NCBI GenBank assembly: GCA_038211475.1
Contig: JBBQVN010000002.1
Span: 1 to 64,000 of the forward strand
From: JANYBT01 sp038211475
Lineage (GTDB): Bacteria; Acidobacteriota; Terriglobia; Terriglobales; Acidobacteriaceae
Direction of reading: 5' to 3'
DNA length: 64,000 nucleotides
The translations under genes and the position numbers were made by a program. The notes beneath the pieces were generated by a model that had not been told where the DNA came from, made no database searches, and worked only from the letters and a program-made list of their open reading frames with translations. Shown piece after piece: positions 9,678 to 19,226 of the stretch (within the stretch, counting starts at the first letter, position 1; each line of letters starts with the position of its first letter).

Positions 9678-10464
9678 AGGCGCCTTGCACGTCCATAGCA
9701 CATATTCGGACGGTGAGTTCACCCTCGCCGAACTTCGCGATCTTTACCTCGCCGAAGGTTGCCGATTTGTGTGCATGACCGACCACGCCGAGGCCTTTGA
9801 TGAGCATTCTCTGCGGCGCTACCAGGAGCAATGCGAGGCTCTGTCGGATGACAAGTTGCTCTTTGTCGCTGGCCTTGAGTATGAGTGCGAACGGCGCATG
9901 CACATTCTGGGGTACGGAGCGTCGTCGCTGGTGCACTCACAAGATCCAGAGCAAGTGATCCGGCACATTGACTCCCAGGGCGCTGTGTCAGTGATCGCTC
10001 ATCCCAAGGACGAGTTTTTTTCCTGGATCGAAAGCTTTCGCTCACTACCGCGAGGGATTGAGGTCTGGAACACTAAGTACGACGGCCGCTATGCTCCCCG
10101 GCCCGGAACTTTCGCCCTGGTGAAGCTTCTCGCCACACGCCAGCCTGGTCTCCGGGCTTTCTACGGGCAAGACTTGCACTGGAAAAAACAATACCGCCGA
10201 ATGTTCATCGAACTCCACGCAGATTGCCCTACGCCCCAGAGCATTCTTGCGGCGCTATCAGCAGGCGCATTCAGTGGTCGCAAGGACGACTTACGGCTTT
10301 CGTCTTCAGGGGACCTTCCGGTCGAACTCCTGGCCGAATTTGAGCAAGTGCACCAACGCTCCGCCCGAATGCGGCGCTTCCTCACGGATGGAAAACACTA
10401 TCTCGACGAGATCGGAATACGGGTGCCAGAATCCTGGAAATCGCAACTGCGAAGACTATTTTGA
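9670..10464 (+). CDS. PHP-domain metal-dependent hydrolase
   Basis: The 264-residue protein begins within the end of the ATP-grasp gene; the ATG at 9670 places HVHSTYSDG at residues 7-15. It has PHP metal ligands: HxH (7-9), Asp14, TDH (37-39), a Glu in GLEYE, a histidine in MHILGYG and IAHP. PHP enzymes hydrolyse phosphoesters, and some are polysaccharide-locus tyrosine phosphatases. Here the close coupling to an ATP-grasp ligase is the best clue. It may remove a phosphate from a pathway intermediate or act on the tyrosine autokinase at 23089; neither is shown by sequence. Confidence 0.78.
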   Translation: MLKGALHVHSTYSDGEFTLAELRDLYLAEGCRFVCMTDHAEAFDEHSLRRYQEQCEALSDDKLLFVAGLEYECERRMHILGYGASSLVHSQDPEQVIRHIDSQGAVSVIAHPKDEFFSWIESFRSLPRGIEVWNTKYDGRYAPRPGTFALVKLLATRQPGLRAFYGQDLHWKKQYRRMFIELHADCPTPQSILAALSAGAFSGRKDDLRLSSSGDLPVELLAEFEQVHQRSARMRRFLTDGKHYLDEIGIRVPESWKSQLRRLF

Positions 10465-10495
10465 AATTAGCGGATTGACCGCTTGGAAGCGCGGT

Positions 10496-11209
10496 TCACT
10501 GTCCGAAAGTGGCTTGCGGGTCCGGCGGCTTTATTGCCTGCACCAGCAACGTTTGCTCTTGACGGGCGAACACCACTTCGCCAAATCCTGCTCGCCTCAA
10601 GGCCAGCCTCATACCGCGTTCGCTCTGCCATGACTCAGTTCGGGAGCCGATCTTGCCTACGGTGCCGGTGAGATAAAACTGCAAGCCGTTGGCTATGACG
10701 AAAAGCCGGGACAGTAAGGGCCAAGGTCTCGGAAACGCTTTTACTATCTCCGACCATGTAAAGCTCAAGGGATGTACCGCCAGTAAAACGCGCCCGCCAG
10801 GTCGCAATACGCGATACATCTCAGCCAAGGCCCTGCTGGGATCCATGTAAGGGAGAGCGACGTTGCTGAAAACGGTGACGAAAGTATTGTTCTTAAGCGG
10901 TAGCGATTCTGCCTTTCCGCAAAAAAAACGTCTTCCTGGAAAAAGCGATTTCGCCTTGGTCAAGGCGGCAAGGTCGAGGTCCAACGAAATGACATTCGTC
11001 GCGGGAATCTCCCCGAAGGTCTTACACGAGGCTCGCCCTGGCCCACAACCCACATCTAGAATCAGGCCTTCGCCGGCTGGGCCTACATTCATATTTTTAC
11101 CCAGCGCCAGAGGCATCCGCATCGCCGCAGCGGGGTTCGCGCGCACCGCCACCCGATCACAGAAGCACCCCTGAGCCGTTGTTGTCTTCTGCCATACTTC
11201 GCTCGACAA
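10496..11209 (-). CDS. SAM-dependent methyltransferase, class I
   Basis: The 237-residue protein has motif I LDVGCGPG (51-58), the acidic motif SLDLD, motif III AESLPLKNNTF and the post-motif MYRVLRPGGRVLLA. This is the Methyltransf_11 type, which methylates small molecules, lipids or sugars with SAM. It is transcribed against its neighbours, converging on the PHP gene, and is a single-gene unit. Its place in the EPS locus suggests O-methylation of a sugar or carrier lipid, but nothing in the sequence fixes the substrate. Confidence 0.8.
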   Translation of the reverse strand: MSSEVWQKTTTAQGCFCDRVAVRANPAAAMRMPLALGKNMNVGPAGEGLILDVGCGPGRASCKTFGEIPATNVISLDLDLAALTKAKSLFPGRRFFCGKAESLPLKNNTFVTVFSNVALPYMDPSRALAEMYRVLRPGGRVLLAVHPLSFTWSEIVKAFPRPWPLLSRLFVIANGLQFYLTGTVGKIGSRTESWQSERGMRLALRRAGFGEVVFARQEQTLLVQAIKPPDPQATFGQ

Positions 11210-11600
11210 AAATCCAACAGAGAGTAAAACATATCACTCGCAGAGACTCCTCAAAAAAGTCTGCTTCCGGAACACCATTTTGCAGAGTCTGCCGCATCCA
11301 GTGGTTATAACAGACGCCTGCGAAACTCGATACTTCCGGGACGTAAAATGCAAAACTCAGAGGGCTCCGCTCGGCGACTCCTTCAAATCCAGAGTTGCCG
11401 TTACGGGAGGCATGTTAGAGAATAGAAGGCAAGAGTTTTCAAGATTTGGGCGCGTAAGGATTTTGACAGATGAGAATGGCGGGTCGTGCAACAAGTCTCC
11501 GAAGACTTGGCTCTGTGGTGCTGATCTTGCAACTTGCGTTGGCTGTCGCGCCCTACCACGATGCTGCGGCGCGACGAACCTTTGAGGTTTGCACTTCGCA
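11210..11600. other. Intergenic region between divergent methyltransferase and oxidoreductase
   Basis: I see no convincing gene here. A perfect 7-bp inverted repeat with a 4-base loop (CAAGTCT..AGACTTG, 11492-11509) lies about 90 bases before the oxidoreductase start and could be an operator or a small hairpin. A TTGACA at 11463-11468 has no -10 box at the right distance. Confidence 0.4.
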
Positions 11601-13775
11601 ATGAAGCAAATCATACGGAAGGGTCTTAAGCATATCATCGTGGACGTAGTACCCGATCCTTGCCTGCTGCCCCACCACGTCCTGGTGCGCCCTCTGTATT
11701 CGCTGATCAGTAGCGGTACCGAAACGGCGAGCATCCACCAGGAAAGTGTGATGCGAGCCGTGGCTGACAATCCCTCTCACTTGGCGAAGATCTGGGAAGT
11801 GCTGAAGGTTCAGGGTCCAGTCAGCACATTTGCTGAGGTCAAAGCAAAATTTAGCGAGTATGCGGTGCTAGGTTATTCAGGCGCGGGCATTGTGGTCGAC
11901 CGCCACTCGACCGTTACGAACTTTGGAATTGGCGACCGGGTCGCTTACGGCGGAGAAGGGACGGGACACGGCGAGACTATTCTCGCCGGTTCCAACTTGA
12001 CCGTGAAGGTGCCCGATGCCGTGCCCTTCGAGCAGGCCTGCTTTGCGACGCTGGGCAGCATCGCGCTCAATACTGTCCGGATCGCCGACCTTGGTTTGGG
12101 AGAAACGGTCGCGGTAATGGGACTGGGCCTGGTCGGACAATTGATTAGCCAGTTAGCCCGGCTCCGTGGCGCGATCGTTCTGGCTGTAGATCTAAAACCG
12201 GACCGCATCGAATTGGCGCGGAAGCTGGGAGCTGATCACGTACTCCAAGCCGGACCCTCTCTTGTCGACCAGGTAAATTCCATCACCGGTGGTCACGGTG
12301 TAGATTGCGTCATCGTGGCGGCCGCGGCTAAGTCGGCAGCTCCCTGCCAACAAGCGGTACAGATGTGCGCCGACCGCGGACGCATTGTGGACGTGGGTGC
12401 GGTGGAACTGAGCTTCCCCTGGCCGGAGATGTACCGCAAGGAAATCCGGTTCTTCATGGCCCGCGCCTATGGTCCGGGAAGTTACGATCCGGCCTACGAG
12501 AAGCAAGGGCAGGATTATCCGATGCCTTACGTGCGGTGGACCGAGAACCGAAACATGGCCGAGTTTCTACGCTTGGTTTCGCTCGGTCAGGTCCGGCTGC
12601 TGCCTCTGATTACACATCAGTTCGCCCTGGACGACGCCGCCGAGGCCTACCAGACCATCATGAATGCGGCCTCGGGCAGCCTGGCTGTGATTCTCAAATA
12701 CCCGGCCGCAATTGTAGACAATGCGGTTGCGGCGTTCCAGCCCCTTCGTACAGTCGAAACAACATCCCTCCCGCCACATCCCGGCAAAATTGGAGTGGCT
12801 TTAGCCGGCGCTGGAAATCTCGCGCGCTGGGTGCATTTGCCGAATCTCAAGAAAGTTCCCAACACTCAGCTTCGCGCGGTCTTTTCGAGCAACGGCGTCC
12901 GCGGGAAGAGCTATGGCCTTCGCTTTGGAGCAGCCTACTGCTGCTCTTCCTATGAAGAAGTGTTGAATGATCCAACGGTCGCTGCAGTTGTCATCGTGAG
13001 CCGGAATCAGGAGCACGCAAAACAATCCCTGGCCGCCCTACGCGCCGGCAAGCATGTGTTCGTGGAAAAACCCATGGCACTCACCGTCGAGGAATGTCGC
13101 CAGCTTGAGCAAGCCGTGCGGGAAACCGGGAAACGGCTCACCGTCGGTTTCAACCGCCGCTTTGCACCGACGTATCGCGGGCTTAAGCGGCAACTGGAGC
13201 GCCGCAGCGGCCCCGCTGTAATCAATATGCGAGTCAATTCGCCGGGGATTTCCGGAGACTACTGGATGGCGGACCCCGCGACGGGCGGCGCCATCTTGGG
13301 GGAGGCATGCCACTTTGTCGATCTCGCTTACTGGCTGCTCGGTTCTGAGCCCGTGTTGGTCTCGGCTTTTAGTCTCCCCGCAGGTCAGAAGCATCCCATC
13401 GGCGAGAACAATCTGGCAGCTACTTTCAGTTTCGCAGATGGATCGGTTGCGAATCTCACCTATTGCACGGTCGGCAGCCGAACCTCGGGGGGCGAACGCG
13501 TGGAGGTTTTTGCCTCCGGGCTGGCAGCGAGCGCTGAGAACTTTAAGCGTCTCACCGTCCAGACCAACATCGTGCGCAAGCAATCCAGTTGGTTTGCGGA
13601 AAAAGGCTACGCCGAACAATTGCAGGATTTTTTCGGCGCCATTCGTGACGGGACCACCCCCCAGGTCACGGTAGAGGACGGAACTCGGGCGACCCTAACG
13701 TGCTTGCAAATGTTGAAATCGGCGCGGGATTTAGCCCCGTGCTCCCTGGACTGGAAAGCATTGATCGGAGAGTAG
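11601..13775 (+). CDS. Bi-domain oxidoreductase: zinc-alcohol-dehydrogenase-like plus GFO/IDH/MocA
   Basis: The 724-residue protein is a natural fusion. The N-terminal part (about 1-360) is a medium-chain dehydrogenase-like domain with the Rossmann segment MGLGLVGQL near residue 175 and a typical C-terminal closing segment. The C-terminal part (about 395-724) is a GFO/IDH/MocA oxidoreductase with ALAGAGNLARW near 400 and VEKPMAL near 490, the usual EKP signature. Such fusions recur in bacterial EPS loci and are thought to make a modified NDP-sugar by oxidation-reduction. The ATG at 11601 is preferred, with GAGG 13 bases upstream; a TTG at 11589 is the alternative. It converges with the sulfotransferase at 13803. 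Confidence 0.85.
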   Translation: MKQIIRKGLKHIIVDVVPDPCLLPHHVLVRPLYSLISSGTETASIHQESVMRAVADNPSHLAKIWEVLKVQGPVSTFAEVKAKFSEYAVLGYSGAGIVVDRHSTVTNFGIGDRVAYGGEGTGHGETILAGSNLTVKVPDAVPFEQACFATLGSIALNTVRIADLGLGETVAVMGLGLVGQLISQLARLRGAIVLAVDLKPDRIELARKLGADHVLQAGPSLVDQVNSITGGHGVDCVIVAAAAKSAAPCQQAVQMCADRGRIVDVGAVELSFPWPEMYRKEIRFFMARAYGPGSYDPAYEKQGQDYPMPYVRWTENRNMAEFLRLVSLGQVRLLPLITHQFALDDAAEAYQTIMNAASGSLAVILKYPAAIVDNAVAAFQPLRTVETTSLPPHPGKIGVALAGAGNLARWVHLPNLKKVPNTQLRAVFSSNGVRGKSYGLRFGAAYCCSSYEEVLNDPTVAAVVIVSRNQEHAKQSLAALRAGKHVFVEKPMALTVEECRQLEQAVRETGKRLTVGFNRRFAPTYRGLKRQLERRSGPAVINMRVNSPGISGDYWMADPATGGAILGEACHFVDLAYWLLGSEPVLVSAFSLPAGQKHPIGENNLAATFSFADGSVANLTYCTVGSRTSGGERVEVFASGLAASAENFKRLTVQTNIVRKQSSWFAEKGYAEQLQDFFGAIRDGTTPQVTVEDGTRATLTCLQMLKSARDLAPCSLDWKALIGE

Positions 13776-13802
13776 GCCCGGGAGTTTTTGTGAGGAGGCG
13801 AC

Positions 13803-14825
13803 TCACAACCAGGACAGGTCTTTGGTGACAAAAAACCGTCCTAAGCCAGTCTTGGTTTTCATCCACAATTTGAAGTCAAAATATATCCGGTACATCGCAC
13901 GCATTCGCATGAGAGCAGAGCGGTTCGCAACGGTCTGGCTTGCAGCTCCCTTGGCATAGCTCAGTTGTTCTAAAGTGCTTCCCACCAGGGTCTCGATCAT
14001 TGCGAGATCTTCGGCACTGTAGGATTTTCTCCAACGCTCCAACGGATTGAATTTATCCTTCGAACCGTTCTTAAACGAAGTGTTAGGCTCCGCCACTGAG
14101 CCGATCCCCGCCTGCAGAATCCGGCCATAATCCAAGTCCGCCCCAATGAACTCACCGAGCCGTGCCAGGGTCGCATGCGGGTGTGCGACCAATTCCTCGA
14201 AGCGCACTTCGGTGTAATCGCCCCCCAGCTTTTTGCCGGCGGCTCTTCCCTTCTGGACCATCCATTCCCAGTAGAGGGCTGCGACCATCACGTTGGGAGT
14301 ATGGTCCCACCACTGCCGTCGCACATAGCCCAGCTTGCTGGTGGAAAGCGCGACGTCGCGACCGTCCCGAATAATGTGAATAATCAGAGCGTCGGGAATG
14401 GTTTCCTTGATTCGTTCCAAATGAAGCAGGTGTTCGGGCGTGCAGTCTGCCCAGCGTTCTACCCCTTGCTTACGGGCGATCTCGCCCATCATTACGCGCA
14501 GAAAGTCGCCCCCGTTGCGGCACTCTTCCACCACCTTGGTTCTGATGGACTCTGCATCAAGTCCCGAGACCGAATACAATTTGCTGTCCAACCATGCATC
14601 CATCAACGCTTCCCGGTTACGCCGGACGGCCAGGTTTCCAAAACGGGGTTCCAGTAAGTTGATGGCATTCGACTCTGTGCGATAGACAGCAAAACCGCCT
14701 GCGGACAGCAACATGTGATACAGGAGCGTAGTGCCAGAACGACCACAGCCCAACACAAACACCGGGGCCTTCCGCCGCTTTGCCATTTCGAGTGTGTCTT
14801 GCACCATCACATCCCGCGCTACCAT
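13803..14825 (-). CDS. Sulfotransferase family protein, second copy
   Basis: The 340-residue protein has the PAPS loop GCGRSGTT near residues 26-33 and the 3'-phosphate region IIHIIRDGRDVALS near 146-160. It aligns along its whole length with the sulfotransferase at 1545 (shared YWEWMVQ, GDYTEVRFE and PNTSF segments), so the two are paralogues that may act on different positions. GAGG lies five bases before the ATG. It is the last gene of the minus-strand EPS run that starts at 28685. Sulfation of the polymer or its lipid-linked precursor is inferred from context; no PAPS-synthesis genes lie in the window. Confidence 0.85.
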   Translation of the reverse strand: MVARDVMVQDTLEMAKRRKAPVFVLGCGRSGTTLLYHMLLSAGGFAVYRTESNAINLLEPRFGNLAVRRNREALMDAWLDSKLYSVSGLDAESIRTKVVEECRNGGDFLRVMMGEIARKQGVERWADCTPEHLLHLERIKETIPDALIIHIIRDGRDVALSTSKLGYVRRQWWDHTPNVMVAALYWEWMVQKGRAAGKKLGGDYTEVRFEELVAHPHATLARLGEFIGADLDYGRILQAGIGSVAEPNTSFKNGSKDKFNPLERWRKSYSAEDLAMIETLVGSTLEQLSYAKGAASQTVANRSALMRMRAMYRIYFDFKLWMKTKTGLGRFFVTKDLSWL

Positions 14826-14883
14826 GTTCGCCTCAGCCCTCTCGCCAGACCCCGTATGAGCATCATCCCTCGCACTTGCCTCG

Positions 14884-15999
14884 TCAGCCTCCCGCTTGTG
14901 CTTGGAGCGTCTCTGTCGTCACTAGCTTTTTCAGCACGACGCCCTCAATACTGTCGGCCAATTTCTTGGCATTGTCCTCGACCGCAATCTCTGGAATCCT
15001 CGCCACCATTCTGGCATGATCCCGTACAGCCTCGGCCATCAACTCAAAAAGGCTCTCAATCTCGCCCTCGCGCCACAACTCTGTGCCCAAGGGCCGGGTG
15101 CCATTATCCGCGGCTAAGACCGGCACCTTCAGCTTCAGAGACTCCAGGACAGAAGAGCAAATACCGTCCGTCACCGGAGTGCGGATGTAAGCGATGGACC
15201 GGCTCAGCAAGGTCAGGAAGGTATCGTGCGGAACTGAGCCGAGTACGCAAACCCCCGCTTCCAGTTTGTGGTCTCGCAAGAACTGCCTCATGGAATCCAT
15301 CTCTCGGTCCCACGGTCCCACCAGCAAGAAGCCAGCTCCAGGAAATTCAGCCAGAGCGCGGCGCATTGCCTCCGCTAAAAACTCCAGCGCAAATTCTTTG
15401 CGAAAACATACGTAGCTGAAAAATACTCTTGGATGCTCGCGATAGAATTCCTCCACATGCTCGGGCAAAACGGCCTGGTGGAAATCAACGTAGTAAGTAG
15501 AAAAGTGAGGGATAGGCTCCACCGTCTCGGGGCTGATTCCCGTCGTCAGCAATACCTGCTTCACCGCTTCACTATTACAGTAGATACGATGGGGAATTCG
15601 AAACAGAAAGGCGAACGCCCAGTACCGGAAGGAACCTTTCGGGGCCGGAAAATAGCTTTGTTGATGGCCTCCACCATAAGTGAGCAAGGCGCTCTTGCGA
15701 CCCACCCGCGCCAGAAGCAATGAAAGCAGCGCCAACAAATAACCCTTCTTGGTTTCCCCATTCACTCGAACGTGGACCGAGTAACCCCGCCCCACCCAGC
15801 CGGCCACTTTCCGGAAGTAATCCCAGCCGCTCTGGACGTCAATGTATTCGGGACTGCGCACCCGTCGATTTTCGTTCAAGTTCATCACTTGGCAGTCCCA
15901 GCCGCGGGACTCGAGTTCCTTGCGCAAGCCGACCAGACTCATCGACCAGCTACAAACCGGTGGCGGCCAGTTCCCAATTTCCAGAATACGTTTTTGCAA
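14884..15999 (-). CDS. Glycosyltransferase, GT-B fold (GT4-like)
   Basis: The 371-residue protein has an N-terminal EIGNWPPPVCSW segment with a glycine-rich donor site, a central FLLVGPWDRE segment where GT4 enzymes start the second Rossmann lobe, and a C-terminal SSVLESLKLKVPVLAADNGT segment with the conserved glutamate. It should transfer a sugar from an NDP donor to the growing repeat unit. The start is a TTG at 15999 with GGGAG upstream; I see no better ATG nearby. It lies 20 bases after the GT4 at 16020 on the same strand. Confidence 0.8.
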   Translation of the reverse strand: MQKRILEIGNWPPPVCSWSMSLVGLRKELESRGWDCQVMNLNENRRVRSPEYIDVQSGWDYFRKVAGWVGRGYSVHVRVNGETKKGYLLALLSLLLARVGRKSALLTYGGGHQQSYFPAPKGSFRYWAFAFLFRIPHRIYCNSEAVKQVLLTTGISPETVEPIPHFSTYYVDFHQAVLPEHVEEFYREHPRVFFSYVCFRKEFALEFLAEAMRRALAEFPGAGFLLVGPWDREMDSMRQFLRDHKLEAGVCVLGSVPHDTFLTLLSRSIAYIRTPVTDGICSSVLESLKLKVPVLAADNGTRPLGTELWREGEIESLFELMAEAVRDHARMVARIPEIAVEDNAKKLADSIEGVVLKKLVTTETLQAQAGG

Positions 16000-16019
16000 G
16001 ACCCAACTCCCAAATGATT

Positions 16020-17207
16020 TCAGGATATTACACTCCGCGGGCTAGCCGTCTTTGTCAACCAACCCTTTTCATCCAGCAACGACCGATACAGTTGGTCATA
16101 CCGTTTACAGATCTCTTCCAGACTGTAATTTTCCCGCGCTTCGATTCGAGCTCGAGCTCCCAGCGACCGTCGCAAGTCCGCGTCGCCCGCTAATCTCTCG
16201 ATTGCTGCCGCAAACGCCTCAACGTCCGCCTCTGGAACCAGAAATCCAGTCTCGCCTTCTAGCACCAACTCCTGATTGCCGCCAACACGGCATGCCACCA
16301 CAGGGAGGCCCGCCGCCATCGATTCCAGAATCGCGTTGGATAGACTCTCCGACCGTGAAGACAACACGCTGATGTCCAAAGATGCGAGCACCGCAGGGAT
16401 GTCTTTTCGTTCCCCCAAGAACACCACTCGATCCCCCAGGCCTAGCGACCGAGCCTCTTGTTGCAAAGCGGACCGCATTGGCCCGTCCCCCACCAGGATG
16501 AATTCCAGAGCTGGATTTCGCGGCGCCAGCATGGCCGCCACCCGCAACAAGATGGAATGCATCTTCGCAGGATCGTTCATGCGCGCGATCATCCCAACCC
16601 TAACTTTGCCGGCTGCTGGCGACAGGGCTGGCGGGGGCTGAGCAAAGGCGGCATCCGGCAACCCATTGGGAATCACCGCAAGCTTGCTTTCCGGCAACCC
16701 CAGTCTTCGCAGACAGTCCGCCGCTGCTCGCGAATTGCATACCACCAGGTCGCACATTTGAAAAACAAGTCGTTGCACCCGGGAGTGTGGCCAACTCATC
16801 AGATCTCCCAGCTGTCGATGACTCCCGACGATCACGGGGATGCCAGCCAGCCACGCTGCGGGTATGAGCATCAGGTTCGCATAGAAGTCGAACGAGTGTG
16901 CCACAGCCACATGGTCACGGCGGAGATATCTGCTCAACTGCCAGCGCGTCCGCTGCGACTGCCATCCCACCAAGCTACCGCCCGGTGGAAACTCCGAGAT
17001 AGATCCCATGTCTTTCGCAAAGATGCCGGTACGGCGCAAACACCCTAATCGTAGATCGAGGTCTCTCGACTTTAGCCCACCCGCAATGGCGGCAAACTGA
17101 CGTTCGCTTCCGCCAGTTTCTAGCGTGTTAATCATCAGGAACACAGCGGGCCACCCCGCCGACAAGTCGTTGGACTCTGCGCTGCACTGGCTCGTAACAG
17201 ACTTCAA
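16020..17207 (-). CDS. Glycosyltransferase family 4
   Basis: The 395-residue protein is a standard GT4 enzyme. The N-terminal lobe has NTLETGGSERQF, the GT4 glycine loop. The C-terminal lobe has VGMIARMNDPAK, ILVGDGPMR, and the EX7E-type region SLSNAILESMAAGLPVVA followed by GETGFLVP. It is retaining by family and would add one sugar to the lipid-linked intermediate in the cytoplasm. Its ATG overlaps the stop of the amidotransferase by four bases (ATGA), which suggests translational coupling. Confidence 0.88.
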   Translation of the reverse strand: MKSVTSQCSAESNDLSAGWPAVFLMINTLETGGSERQFAAIAGGLKSRDLDLRLGCLRRTGIFAKDMGSISEFPPGGSLVGWQSQRTRWQLSRYLRRDHVAVAHSFDFYANLMLIPAAWLAGIPVIVGSHRQLGDLMSWPHSRVQRLVFQMCDLVVCNSRAAADCLRRLGLPESKLAVIPNGLPDAAFAQPPPALSPAAGKVRVGMIARMNDPAKMHSILLRVAAMLAPRNPALEFILVGDGPMRSALQQEARSLGLGDRVVFLGERKDIPAVLASLDISVLSSRSESLSNAILESMAAGLPVVACRVGGNQELVLEGETGFLVPEADVEAFAAAIERLAGDADLRRSLGARARIEARENYSLEEICKRYDQLYRSLLDEKGWLTKTASPRSVIS

Positions 17208-19192
17208 GGCAGTTCTCCGCTCGGACGGAGCGCCGGCGCAAAGCCCAGCGCCGCATTAGGGGCTACCTCTACCGTGCGAGCGGCTAATGCGGGCGCAGAC
17301 TGCACCACAGTGCCCGTTCCGGCCTCCAGGAAATTGCGATGCCAGAGTTCGAAGATCAACAGCATCCAAAGCATGCCGGCATGATCGCGGCGGCCACGAA
17401 TGTGGTCTTCCATCATGCCCCGAACTGCGTCCGGCTTGAAGTACCCGCGTTGCAGGGTGCGGGGCTCCAACAACATCGGCAGCAGCGCATCCTTCAACTC
17501 GTGCCGCATCCAATGCGCTAAGGGCAACGAGAAGCCCTGCTTGCGGCGGTGCAGCAGTTGGGGAGGAATTCCGATGCGCTCCGCCAGCTTTTTGAAAATA
17601 AACTTGCGAACCCCATTGCGGAACTTGTACTTGACCGGCAAGCTCGCCACCCACTCCACAAATTGATGGTCGAGAATGGGGCAGCGCACCTCCAACGAGG
17701 TGGCCATGCTCATCCGATCCACCTTCGTCAGGATGTCCGCGGTCATGTAGGTCTTGGTGTCAAGATACATCAGGCGGCTGAGTTGGTCCCGCGCTGGCGC
17801 TTCGTCGTAGTAGCGTTGAAATTGCAAGAAAGGGTCGGTCCACTGCCGGGCGTGATCGACGAAATCCGCCGAGAACAAAGCGCGTTCTCGATCCAACGCG
17901 GGCAGAAATGAAACCCCGTCTAAATAGCGGTCGCGCGAAGAAAGAGTGATGTTCCAGGCCAGCTTGCGCCCCTTGACCGCAGACGGCAGATGGCCATAGA
18001 TGTGGTCGCGGTACAGTTTGCCTGCCCACTCCGGCACAAAGTCGTAGCGGCTCCGCTTCCAGTTCACAATGTAGCGATCATAGCCGGCGAAAAGCTCGTC
18101 GCCACCGTCCCCGGAAAGAGCCACGGTAACATGTTGCCGGGCAAGTCTTGATACATAATACGTCGGGATCATCGAAGAATCCCCGAAGGGCTCTTCCATC
18201 ATTCTCGTGAGATAGTTCAGTGTCTCCACGATGTCCGGGTCAACGATCAGCTCCTGATGGTCGGTACCGAAGCGCTCCGCCACCACCCTCGCATACTCTG
18301 CTTCGTTGTAGTCCGCCTTCTTGAATCCAATGGAAAAGGTCTTCACCGGGCGCGAGGAATTCCGCGCCATCAGGCCCACCACGATCGAAGAGTCCACTCC
18401 CCCACTCAACATTGCGCCCAGCGGGACATCGCTGATCAGCCGGATTCGAACTGCTTCCGAGAGACGATATTCCATCTCTTCCAGGCAGGCCTCATCCGAT
18501 CCGGGATCGGTTGTGCCATACTCCGGCACGTCCCAGTACTGCCGGACTGTGATCTCGCCGCCCTGAAACTCTGCCAGACGTCCTGGCGGCAATTTGCGGA
18601 TAAAGCGAAAAGCCGAATACGGATCGGGGATGTAGCCGAAGTAGAAGAAATTGAGAATGCCTTCTGGATCGGTCTCGGCGAGTTCCGGAGCTACTGCCAG
18701 GATGGCCTTGATTTCAGAGCCGAAATACAGCCGGCCGTTGCGATGGGCGTAGTAGAGAGGTTTTTTCCCCAACCGATCACGCGCCAGCAACAGGGACTTC
18801 CGATTTTGGTCATACAACGCGATGGCGAACATTCCGCGAAGGCTCTTCACACAGTCCGGGCCCATCTCTTCGTAAAGATGGACGATCACTTCCGTGTCAG
18901 TGTGGGTATAGAACTGATGGCCGCGGCTCTCCAGTTGCTGGCGCAACTCCGGAAAATTGTAAATCTCGCCGTTGAATACGATCCAAAGATTGCCGGATTC
19001 GTTGTGGATGGGCTGACGTCCACCCGATAGGTCGATAATGCTCAGACGCCTCATCCCGAGCCCCACGTTCTGCTCGGCATAAATTCCTTCGTCGTCGGGA
19101 CCACGGTGCACGATCGTGTTGGTCATCCGCCGAACCTGTTCGGCGGTCGCCGATTCCCCATCCTTGCCAATGAAACCGGCTATCCCGCACAT
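17204..19192 (-). CDS. XrtA-type asparagine synthase-like amidotransferase
   Basis: The 662-residue protein begins MCGIAGF, giving the Cys2 glutaminase nucleophile; AGGTG precedes this ATG. The glutaminase domain has VHRGPDD (28-34) and FNGEIYN (73-79). The synthetase loop SGGVDSS is at 263-269, and SGDGGDELFAGY follows. This is the form usually called exosortase-A-associated amidotransferase. It resembles the protein at 3724 but is diverged. It would amidate a carboxyl on a sugar or an attached group, using glutamine and ATP. It lies between the polymerase and the GT4s in the main EPS run. Confidence 0.88.
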   Translation of the reverse strand: MCGIAGFIGKDGESATAEQVRRMTNTIVHRGPDDEGIYAEQNVGLGMRRLSIIDLSGGRQPIHNESGNLWIVFNGEIYNFPELRQQLESRGHQFYTHTDTEVIVHLYEEMGPDCVKSLRGMFAIALYDQNRKSLLLARDRLGKKPLYYAHRNGRLYFGSEIKAILAVAPELAETDPEGILNFFYFGYIPDPYSAFRFIRKLPPGRLAEFQGGEITVRQYWDVPEYGTTDPGSDEACLEEMEYRLSEAVRIRLISDVPLGAMLSGGVDSSIVVGLMARNSSRPVKTFSIGFKKADYNEAEYARVVAERFGTDHQELIVDPDIVETLNYLTRMMEEPFGDSSMIPTYYVSRLARQHVTVALSGDGGDELFAGYDRYIVNWKRSRYDFVPEWAGKLYRDHIYGHLPSAVKGRKLAWNITLSSRDRYLDGVSFLPALDRERALFSADFVDHARQWTDPFLQFQRYYDEAPARDQLSRLMYLDTKTYMTADILTKVDRMSMATSLEVRCPILDHQFVEWVASLPVKYKFRNGVRKFIFKKLAERIGIPPQLLHRRKQGFSLPLAHWMRHELKDALLPMLLEPRTLQRGYFKPDAVRGMMEDHIRGRRDHAGMLWMLLIFELWHRNFLEAGTGTVVQSAPALAARTVEVAPNAALGFAPALRPSGELP

Positions 19193-19226
19193 CGTCGCAC
19201 CTCGGTCTCCTGATAATTTTCCACTG

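Noticed and set aside
11280..11585. Plus-strand 101-codon frame before the bi-domain oxidoreductase
   Set aside because: No ribosome site and no protein-like features; the gap carries only a small hairpin.
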